From Diphasiastrum complanatum (taxonomy: Eukaryota > Streptophyta > Lycopodiopsida > Lycopodiales > Lycopodiaceae), in assembly GCA_029204225.1 (NCBI GenBank), contig CM055104.1:19807761-19871760 (forward strand): a stretch of DNA of 64,000 nt, in the 5' to 3' direction. Below, one piece after another: positions 55,600-64,000 of the stretch (its first letter is position 1; every line of letters starts with the position of its first letter). Made by a program: the position numbers and the translations under genes. The notes under the pieces were generated by a model, which was given only the letters and a program-made list of their open reading frames with translations, did not search any database and was not told where the DNA came from.

Positions 55600-57457
55600 T
55601 AAGAGCAAGGTGTAATTTGCAAGTTTAGCAACTCATGAACACAAGATTCTCCAAGTTGAATTACATGAAAAGACAACTTTAAAAGGCCCTACACTTTAAA
55701 ATAAGTCTATTAAGAGTTTCTATCAAGTACCATATCCATGTAAGCATGACCGATTATTCACCGTGCACGAAAAGATAAGGCTACGAGTCACATGTTTTTA
55801 GAAGTAGTATGTGGAGAGGAAAAGGCAACTTCTTTTTAGTCTTGCATGTTAGAAGAGGGTAGTTTATGGCAATATATTTAGCTCTACGTGACAATGTAAC
55901 TTGCCTGTCCATGATGGTTGTCTATTTTCGTATGACCAAAGTTTTTAACTTTTTGGCCTTGCGTGCAAAGTCAAGATTGTGTGTTCAACCTAGTCACAAA
56001 AAAGTTTTTGAAACATCAATCTTAAAGGAAGAGCCCACAAATTTAGAGAGTTGCTTAACTAGATGATAATTGCTTCCAAATTTTGGTCTGAGATTGTTCT
56101 AGAAGCACGACTTTTGTTTTTTCTTAGATTGTAAAGTACATGTATGTACCTAGATTCACATTTGTTTACAACTCTTTACAATGGGTCTTCAAATGATGTA
56201 CCATATTTTTGTCCACACTTAGCCCCATACTTACGAGCTTGGTCTATTTAGTCTAACCAACCGTTCTTCTCTAACTCGCTTAGGTATAAGACCATTTTTT
56301 AGCATTCTATAATTTCATGGTGGTTTGTGACAATGATGACCACTTTTTTCTTTTTAATTTTTCAACATGCATGGCAAAGTTGCTGCTTCAGATCTTTCAA
56401 TGACCTTGTCTTCTCTTGTATGTACTTCATTTGTGGCTGATCGGGGTCTAATTTCTGACCTAAAGGAGAGCAGACGAGGTCCTCACCAATGCACCGGTTA
56501 CTGGAGGAGAGGACTGTTTCTCTTGGGTGACTTTTGAGTGATCTGAACCAGTTATATAATTGTCTACATCGTGTTCCATGGACATGTTGACAAGGTTGTT
56601 GATAAGTCTAAATATTAAAATGCCGCAGCAGCTGCACCATCAGTCTCAGAATTATAAGCCACGGATTCTCTGCAAGGACTTTGAATTTGGGTTCTCATCC
56701 CCATCACCATCATCACCATGGTTGTAGTCCTTGGAGATATTTTCGCTCTCATATTATAGTTAGTGGATATGCAATTTGTTGAGGGTGATATACCTACTAA
56801 CAAAACTGTACAATTTTATAAAGAACCTTCTCACATGCACACTTATCTACTGATTGCTCGTGTCTTGTCCTTGCGTTGAATCCAATGGCTGTTTCAAGCA
56901 TCAAGTCGGTTCCAGCTGCAGTGGGCTGTGGAGTCTGTCCCACAGCCACGATCATATTCAACATCTCTCACCGTGTCTAGACTTCAGAGGGTGCCTACAG
57001 TACATGATGCTAGAGTCTTTGATGAAAAGTATCTTGGAGAGTATTTTCTTATTAAAATTCATTTCTATAAGATCCTTGCACTGTATTAAGAGTCCCGAAT
57101 TCTCATCACATTCTCTAGAACATTCTTGTGAAGCTATAAACGGTCGCTAGAGGTTGCACCATGACCTACAGGTGTTCCTGTTCCTGTACACTCTTTTTCA
57201 TTAATTTATCGTATCTTTTTCAAAAGCTTTAGATTGCAGAAACCTACTTGATAGCGATGAAGTAAAAGCATGATCTGGTCCCACCAAGTTTCAACCACAG
57301 AAGCTTTAGATGAATCACAAATGTTACAAACTTAGCTATAGTTTAATTACACCAGCTGATAACAGTCTAAACTTTTATCTCATGTAGATACAATGAGGAA
57401 TTTGTTCTTTAAGTAGGAACAAATCTCAGATGAATCATGAGCTGCCGTCTTTTGAAG
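55600..57457. other. Intergenic DNA, nothing firm
   Basis: Only short open frames without domains. No repeat pair identified. Lies upstream of the candidate gene at 57.6 kb, so its right part should contain that gene's promoter, but I see no clear TATA box. Confidence 0.35.
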
Positions 57458-57553
57458 GTGAGAAGAGTTGAGCTTCGTTTGCCTAACACCATCTCTGGGT
57501 AAAGGTTTCTTTAAATTTTTAAGATATCCGGGAGCGAGCGAGCGAGCGAGAGG

Positions 57554-57559
<6 letters not shown>

Positions 57560-57623
<64 letters not shown>
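57560..57623. repeat. (GA)n tract in the 5' leader of a small gene
   Basis: About 30 GA units ending two bases before an ATG at 57624. An interrupted GAGC/GAGG stretch precedes it from 57533. Long GA tracts are common in plant 5' UTRs. Confidence 0.95.
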
Positions 57624-57626
<3 letters not shown>

Positions 57627-57986
57627 GCTCAAACTCAACTGCTGATGCTGGCAATGTTTTCACTGGTACTTCTCATTCCAAAGCTTGCAAATTGTGTAGA
57701 TCAAGCAAGGGGAGCCAATCTACTTGAGAATACAGAAATCCTAGTGAAGGAAATCCAAAGTAGGGAAGCGACAATTAAGAGCAGCCGTGTCGACCGGAGC
57801 ACAGCCGCAAAGTGGTCGACATCGGCCTGTCCTCCGGATCAGATAAGAGCGGATGGCTCATGTGGCGCAGTCGTTGTTGTCGTCGGAGGAGCACGAAGCA
57901 CAAATAAACTTCCTCACTGGTGGCCGCTCGCTCTTCTAACGCTGGTGCTGCTGATTGTGGCAGAAAGTACCGAACAGATCATATAA
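57624..57986 (+). CDS. Candidate small protein with signal peptide and C-terminal membrane segment
   Basis: A 120-codon open frame beginning MAQTQLLMLAMFSLVLLIPK, a typical signal peptide with likely cleavage after ANC/VDQA near residue 24-28. The middle is hydrophilic with two Cys (SACPPDQIRADGSC). A hydrophobic C-terminal segment, WWPLALLTLVLLIVAE (about residues 99-114), may be a membrane anchor or GPI signal. Start chosen at 57624: upstream codons translate the GA tract as Arg-Glu repeats and lack support. It resembles plant small secreted or arabinogalactan-like peptides in architecture only; no family recognised. No paralog in the window. The frame is intact, which is unusual here. Confidence 0.5.
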
Positions 57987-60900
57987 TTACGCAACATCTA
58001 CGAGCATGATGATCCGGTGATAATCAGATGCTTCATGTTTCCCGGATATTGGACTATGAACAACAATTTCCACCTGATTTCAATCTCAGTTGCTTTGATA
58101 CTTGCTACAAAATAGTGTTAAAATAATAACTTGTATATATAATAGTCGGTAAAGTAATGATTGTCAACAATTCAGCTGGTTATGTGAAGTGCGGTCTGTT
58201 AATTCTGTGGCATTGTTCCATATCACCATGTGTCTTTGTCATCTTAGTGAAATGGGCAGTTCGCGCTTCATCAACAAAACTATCTATATACATAGTGTGC
58301 TTATAGCGATCAAGACTCTGTCTCTCACTGCTGTCTGATTGCTCTGTTCAACCCAAATGATACGATGGATCTCAGTGTAAACGTCGGATTACTGCACTGA
58401 TCTTGAATGCATCATCTAGAATTGTTGCTATAACCCGTTGCTTGTTGCAGGTATGATCGATGTGCGTTGAAGTGTGTAGTACGATGCCTTGCTTTGTGTG
58501 TGAAATAAAATATGATGAAGAATTGATAATTCTTGATCAAGAGGGGTGCTAGAATAATGAGTAATTGCATGTAAAGTAATAAATGTCATGGGTTCAGCCA
58601 CTTATGTGAAGTGTCTTCTTTTAATTGACAGTGTCCAGAAAATCCATAACCATATGGCATATCACATGTGATCTTTCCCACACGTGGGGAGCCAGTTAAC
58701 CCCTAACCCCGGTTGAATGTTACCTCTATTATAAGTGTTAGCCCTTTGTGTTGGTTACTTTTCATTTACTCTCAAGAATTTTACCATGCAAAAGCCTTAA
58801 CTGGTGTTTGTTAAAAAAATTTACTCCTTCCTTAAAAGAACATGACCTCGATAAGAGGTTTGATGTATAGTGCACCTAGTATTTTTCAAAGTGCGCTTTT
58901 CAACAAAACAAGTGAATGGCAACCACGGTAATTTTGTTTTTTGGCGAGAATTTATTCTAAAGTCGATCCATCCTTTGCTAGGGTTTAGGACTTCAACAAA
59001 TTGTTTTGTTAGCTCTGAAGATTTAGATCCATCACTAATCTGTCACCCATTGGGAGGATTTACTACAAAACAAGTCAATTCAACACATCAACAAAACTTA
59101 GTAAGAAAATCAACAAAGTACCTCATTTAATGCCTTTTATGATTCTTTGTTCATGTTCTTAATTGATTCCCTCCATAAATGCTCATGTTCTTTTTTTATT
59201 CCCTAGATTCACAAGGCCTAACGTTTATCTGTGTGATTTCGTGGGTTGATAATACCAAGAAGCATCACCATGCTTCATTGTCATCTTGTCATCTTAATGT
59301 AATGGGCAATATTCATTGGGACTCATAGAACACCTTTCTAAGAATGTTTACAAATGAGCAGATCCTATCAAGTGCTTACGTTTTCTTGCTCTTTTTCATC
59401 TTATGATATGTTTTCAAATACTTATTCCCTAAAAAATTCTTAGTTCTAGAAATTACATGCTACCAAATAGTGTGTAGATGGCTATGAGGTGGACGTACAA
59501 AAGAAACAGGATCATGTTAGCTTGAGAGAAACTTAATTCTACTTCTATCTTGAACATAAAGGTGCATCCATTGGTGCAAAAGGCTTGGTATCACTAGTTT
59601 GTATATGTCAAATACAAAAAAAAAAAACATTTTCAATTTGTAGTTTTAATTAGATCAATCCATATGCAATGATATTCATATCAATGCACTTGTAGGTTTT
59701 GAAAATCAAGGCACGAAGTATTGTTCTCATAAGTGAGTGAGTGAGTGTGTGTGTGTGTGTGTGCATGTGTGCACCTACTCACATTGTTGAGATCACTCTG
59801 ATTTGTTCATAGTTTGGCGGAGCGTATGGCATCTTTTCCCAGAATTGCATTGGGACCATTGTAGATAACCTTGAACCATTTCACATCAAATACAAAAAAG
59901 TTAAATTGCTTAAATCCAACCTCCAAAATATCATGTATGGTCCCACAATAATCAAGTTGAGAAGAGAGTAGATTATCAATCATGCTTGCTAGACTCTATT
60001 AAACAAAATTTGCCATGATTCCACAATCATATGTGTTTCTATTTTTATCTACATGTTCTGCCAAATGAGAATGTTATTTATGTGACCACATTGTGTTGTA
60101 TTTTTTTGTACTAAACAAAAACAGAACAAAAGTGTTTCAATGTAGAAAATATAGATATGCAAATGTTGAATTCTAATCAAATAAATAAAAACATGCCAAG
60201 CATGTACATGGTATAGATAGCTTACATGAAGAGCACATTCTCTTGTTGGAAATAGGATGACAACTGGATAAACACAAGCTCTGATAGAAATGCTCCATTA
60301 CCAACTGATGTACAAAGAATGAAGCGGGAGAGAGAGATTGTGTGGAACAGCTCTGGGCTGCTATTAACTGCCAGCAAGAACGATCTTCAATTGCAAATGC
60401 CAAAGGAAATCACAGCTCCTACGTTCACTACATGATCATAAAAATAAATGCGTGCTTAGATAATCACCAGCACAATCACTTGAGAGTATGGATTTATTGT
60501 CAATCAGATTAAATGTGAGAGTTCAAAACAAATTTAAGAATAATGGTACAGAATGATTAGGCTTGTTCCTCAGGTGTTGGAGATGTCCGTTCTCTGATCA
60601 GATTATTAGGAGTCAGAGATGTCCGTGATCTGTCAGAGTGAGTGAATAAGCTTTAAAAGAATGCAAACAAACACAACATGCAAACATCTATGTTGGACAC
60701 AGATGATGAAAGGATGTTGCTTGTATATTACACTAAATGCTTGTCAGGAGCATGAACAACAAATAGATTACAGATCTTTCACTCTTTGCGTCCTTACGCT
60801 AAATGAGAGACGAAGATGTATTTATACACATCGTTCTTATAATTAGAAGAATCGTTTAACTAATTACAAGATTAGTTCACATTAAATTGTGTACTTGGTC

Positions 60901-60990
60901 GCAAAACAATGTACAACGACATCTATACATATCGTACATCAATCAAGTTTAAGCTCCGCTTCAAGAACGTGAAGAGGAGTCGCAAAGTTG
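57987..60990. other. Gene-poor DNA
   Basis: No coding domain recognised. A (GT)n/GTGA tract lies at 59732-59762. Short frames at 58870-59130 and 60173-60403 have no recognisable features. An imperfect repeat, GTCCGTTCTCTGATCAG and GTCCGTGATCTGTCAG, occurs at about 60587-60640. Confidence 0.4.
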
Positions 60991-61011
60991 CATTGTCATT
61001 AAAGCTGTAGG

Positions 61012-61356
61012 TAGACCGCAATCGGTTCCTGGCGGTCACAATGTTGGCAGTTCCTGGCGGTCGCAACGTTGATTGCAAATTGTAGCTTGCGCTTCCCTTC
61101 AGTTGCTGGTCTTCGTTGGGTGACCGCAGGGTTGACCCCTGCGATGCTCCAGTGGTTCTTTTTGGTGCCTTGGCAGTACATGAACATTTATGGTCTTCGT
61201 TGAGTGGCCGCAGTGTTGACTCCTACGGTGCCCCGGCGGTAAGGTGGTGCCTTCAATGGTTCATGGCGGTAGCTTGTGGCTGCGTTGTGGTTTGTTGCCT
61301 TCGCACATAGACCACAGCTTGGCGGTGGTCTGGCGGTTCGTTGTTAGACCGCATTT
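61012..61356. repeat. Array of GGCGGT / ACCGC(C) motifs
   Basis: GC-rich island with many copies of one motif in both orientations: ACCGCA at about 61015, 61123 and 61349; TGGCGGT at about 61030, 61055, 61265 and 61322-61337 (twice); CGGCGGT near 61233; GGCCGCAG near 61206. Several copies carry GTTGAC/GTTGGC beside them. No protein-coding sense is apparent. The exon shared with 23.4 kb starts about 40 bp to the right. Confidence 0.75.
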
Positions 61357-61379
61357 CGACCCTAGACTCATTCATTTAA

Positions 61380-61770
61380 TGTTGAAGTCTTCACAAAGAG
61401 CTCAACATTCATGATTTGAATCCAAATGATAGAAGAAAATGCAATTGTAAGTTTTTTGATTTAATTTCTTTAGTGTTAGCATTTTCTTTAGATAAATTTT
61501 TCTTGTGATATTTTTGTTGGTTTTGCAGACAAATTTCATTGAATGGCAAATAATTCAATCGATTGCAGGAACAATTGATGTCATACATTCGAATATCGAT
61601 ATTTTACAATATAAAGGTCGTCTCCAAAATCACTTTTAGAGTCAGGAGTTTTCTTTTATGATCACACCTATTTTCCTGATAAAAATGGTTTAATTGGTAG
61701 ATTAGAGCCATATCCTCTACCAGATTTATCGAGTGAGGAATGGATTTCTCTTGATGCGGCAATTTCAAAA
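61380..61770 (+). pseudogene. LNPNDRRKCNC exon and following relic, plus-strand copy
   Basis: TTCACAAAGAGCTCAACATT near 61389 begins a block nearly identical to the minus-strand exon at 23.4 kb, through AGAAGAAAATGCAATTG and donor GTAAGT at 61448. After an intron ending TTTTGCAG near 61529 there are further protein-like frames: TNFIEWQIIQSIAGTIDVIH (61530-61589) and, in another frame, FFYDHTYFPDKNGLIGRLEP to about 61768. Domain not recognised. It points toward the minus-strand Ulp1-like exons at 62-64 kb, so either two element pieces are in opposite orientation or an inversion occurred. Confidence 0.45.
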
Positions 61771-62079
61771 AGTTTTTGATCTAGACTATATATTGATATG
61801 CAGAGTATATTAAAATGTAGCACTGGTTCAAAGAATAATAGATTAAGTTGATATCTACCTTTTACTATTTTTGTTGATTTTTTTTTCAAATGCAATGTTC
61901 GATGAACGAAAACAATGTTTATTTGTAAGGACATGAGTGATGATTTTTTGTATACATCATCTTTTTAAAATATATGAACCACTTTTTCTATGAGGCTCTT
62001 TCTTTTCTATGATCTCCATTTCCATAGTGGAGGACACAATGTAATTGCAACTGGATAATATGAGTTTTCAATAGCAAGC

Positions 62080-63010
62080 TTAGTTTTCTCCGACCGGAAA
62101 TGCATTTTCTCCATTGGGGAGATCTTCAGGCACCTGAACTCCCGTGACACTACAATCAGATATCGAATCGATGTTTGCCCTTGTTGAAGTCTCGGGCGTT
62201 GAACCGATATCGGCTGTATTTTTGGTCTTCATTGCCTTGGTTTGTATTGTCCTTGTCTTGGCATATTTGGATATGTTCAGAAGATGATCTGATCGAAGCT
62301 TTTCTGCAACAAATCTGAGTGAACTTATGCCACATGTTTGGATTGGTTGTGGCAAAGGTTCAATCAAATCATCTTCTGAACTTATCCAAAAAAACCATGG
62401 TAAAGGCAAGGCAGACCAAGGCTATGAAAAACAAAGGTTTGAACATGAGGACGAGCTTTATCTCACTTAGAACCTAAAATAAGAACCTCAAATGCAAACA
62501 TGTTGGAACAAAAATTGAAATTGAAGATGAATAAATATAATAAAATCTCAATATATTTGTATAAAATAACTCTGTACATGTGAAATACATAATGGCTCAT
62601 CCACATGAAGAGAGGCCATTCATTTTTCTTTATCATCTATCTTTGGCTCTATAATCTCTAAATCCATTTCTCCAGATGGAACACCATACAATTGAAGATG
62701 AATGAATAACAACTTGAAATAATAACATGAAAACAAACATGTAAGAACAACCATAAAAGAATGTAAATGTCTTTGTATAAATTTTTTCTGTACATGTCTC
62801 TCATCCACATCAAGGGAGGCCAACTTTTTATCAGTATCAACTTGAGAATCATTCCTCAAGTTGAGAGTCATGCTAATCTATGATCTCTAAATCCATGTCT
62901 CCAGTTGGAAGTAGCTTGGGTGGAGAACATTGTGCCACTGAAACTGAATATGAATTTTTGATCACAAGTTTTATCATCTCCTACCTGAAGTGCATTATCT
63001 CCATTGGGGA
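62080..63010 (-). pseudogene. Downstream exons or 3' part of the Ulp1-like gene, with internal duplications
   Basis: Minus-strand frames: 62409-62080 (KLRSDHLLNISKYAKTRTIQ, then NTADIGSTPETSTRANIDS and VPEDLPNGENAFPVGEN) and 62871-62620. The short peptide G-V/L-P-(N/S/T)-G-(E/D) recurs: VPEDLPNGEN at 62110, MPEGLPNGDN near 63015-62990, YGVPSGEMDLEII near 62680 and LPTGDMDLEII near 62905. The DNA around GCATTNTCTCCATTGGGGAG is shared between 62100 and 62990. The segment looks built from duplications of two units about 0.2-0.9 kb apart. Role unknown. Confidence 0.4.
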
Positions 63011-63192
63011 GACCTTCGGGCATTTAAACTGAAAACAACAAAAACACAGTTGAATGTTCTTAATCAAATATTAGCTATTAGGAATGTTATTATAAATGTG
63101 ATTATCAGAAATGCGATTATGAAAAAACCAAAAACACAATTAAATGTTATTAATCAAAGATTAGTTATTAGGTATTATCAGGAATAGATTAC

Positions 63193-63960
63193 CTCTTCTA
63201 GATTAGGAAGTTTATCTTGTAGTGCAAGCCAATTCAAAAAGAATTTGGCATTGCATACCGTATATCAACCACGTTGATAGAATCAATCTGCTGGGTGGAC
63301 TGTCGTATTCAAATATAAACAAAAGATAGTAACAAAATTTTAACATTATGTAATATCGGATCAACGCGCACGAGGTGATAATGAAATCTACAAAGGAACG
63401 AAGTGTCCGTCGAACGATATCCAAAAAATATTATTTGAATATCGGATCAGCGCGCATGATATGAAAAGAAACTCAACAATAACTACAAGGGTGCGTCGAA
63501 CCGATATTGAAAATTTTTTACCTCGGCATCAACCATTTTCAGTTTTGTATATGTTGTTGCACCTAGTACTGGAAAGAGTTCCAGTATTTTTTTGATATGG
63601 CTCCTCGCAATTTTGTGGGTGTGTGTAATAGAGTTCATCTTTATACAAACTGGATTACACACACCCTTATCATTGACATATAAGGACAACACATATAAGC
63701 TCCAATGTTCACTGTAATCAGAAAACAAATCATTTATGAGAATGAATGTGAAATCAAAATTCATATGAAAAATTCAACCTAATAAAATTTGAAAAAAAAA
63801 TACACTTACTTTGTTATGTATGGGAGCACGAAAATTGGACTTCCCAGTCTGATGTATTGGAGCATATCATCGTGCAGACTTTTAAAATCAGGGAAATCAA
63901 AAGCAGCCATGAATTGAAGTGAAAACAATGCTACAACTATAAACAGTGGAGTCTGAAAAA
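63193..63960 (-). pseudogene. Ulp1/C48-like cysteine protease remnant, copy B (three exons)
   Basis: Three exons on the minus strand. First: about 63960-63810, ending FKSLHDDMLQYIRLGSPIFV then LPYIT; donor GTAAGT. Second: 63711-63522, 190 nt, EHWSLYVLSLYVNDKG, VCIKMNSITH and ATTYTKLK; the HW is the expected catalytic His region. Third: 63299-63193, 107 nt, reading QQIDSIN and then, in another frame, YTVCNAKFFLNWLALQDKLP. Introns are 98 bp (63809-63712) and 222 bp (63521-63300), both GT-AG. The first two exons join in frame. The third has a frame change exactly where Ulp1 proteases have D-C-G, so the nucleophilic Cys is not readable. QQ may be the oxyanion-hole Gln. Dead, but splice sites are well kept. 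Confidence 0.62.
63352..63509. repeat. Two intronic hairpins from four alternating motifs, copy B
   Basis: Within the 222-bp intron: 63491-63509 (GTGCGTCGAACCGATATTG on plus), 63438-63460, 63403-63422 (GTGTCCGTCGAACGATATCC on plus) and 63352-63374. In the gene's sense direction the order is forward, reverse, forward, reverse, as in copy A. Loops are about 30 and 28 bases. Confidence 0.85.
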
Positions 63961-64000
63961 ACTCCATCTAATACTGCATTACCTCCCCTCTTACATTGTC

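Noticed and set aside
57468-57623. N-terminal extension of the small gene upstream of 57624
   Set aside because: It would consist largely of Arg-Glu repeats from the GA tract and would hide the signal peptide.

Overview
This window is plant nuclear DNA dominated by transposable elements. Evidence for a land plant: Ty1/Copia elements of the TNT1 type with initiator-Met primer-binding sites, Ty3/Gypsy pol remnants, spliced genes with GT-AG introns of about 100-240 bp, a plastid-type DUF3598 gene with a transit-like N-terminus, and (GA)n tracts. Many insertions are diverged and nested, and there is a LINE tail with a restriction-like endonuclease. This suggests a large, slowly purged genome; a fern or other non-seed plant is my guess, at low confidence. 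Sequence is AT-rich, and most open reading frames are broken.

Layout. 1-7.3 kb: mostly silent AT-rich DNA with a Gypsy RT relic (about 0.77-1.2 kb), a 33-C homopolymer, a 3 x 65 bp tandem repeat and a (GA)n tract. 7.3-10 kb: a Copia pol relic, then the 3' end of a REL-endonuclease LINE. 10.37-11.69 kb (minus): the one convincing intact host gene, a two-exon DUF3598 protein of 405 residues. 13.2-14.4 kb: Gypsy relic (minus). 14.4-22.4 kb: an old Copia element (plus) split by a younger complete Copia element (14523-19233, minus; 264-bp LTRs, GTGTT target-site duplication). 23.2-27.7 kb: a non-coding LTR element (476-bp LTRs, CAAAA duplication, unusual AG...CT ends) next to an exon of the protease-bearing family described below. 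28-30.4 kb: Copia scraps and an unrecognised minus-strand coding relic. 30.9-35.9 kb: two 1.35-kb direct repeats around a Gypsy-type gag with no pol. 36-41.3 kb: Copia gag scrap, a Gypsy PR-RT relic and further Copia and gag scraps. 42-44.3 kb: a coiled-coil relic, a palindrome array and an unrecognised ORF. 44.5-50.4 kb: a Copia family lacking RT, plus related LTRs. 50.7-54.7 kb: an unrecognised broken gene, then a Ulp1-like protease remnant. 57.6 kb: a candidate small membrane or secreted protein gene. 61-64 kb: a second, multi-exon copy of the Ulp1-like protease family.

Most interesting: two diverged copies of a Ulp1/C48-like cysteine-protease gene (54.2-54.7 kb plus; 63.2-64 kb minus) each have a 190-nt exon followed by an intron of similar length (241 and 222 bp). 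Each intron holds four copies of one motif (core ATATCGGTTCAACGCAC) in the same alternating orientation, able to form two successive hairpins. Other members or neighbours carry different GC-rich palindrome arrays (23.2, 43.0-43.35 and 61.0-61.35 kb). Together these look like fragments of a DNA-transposon-like family with palindromic motif arrays in introns or flanks.
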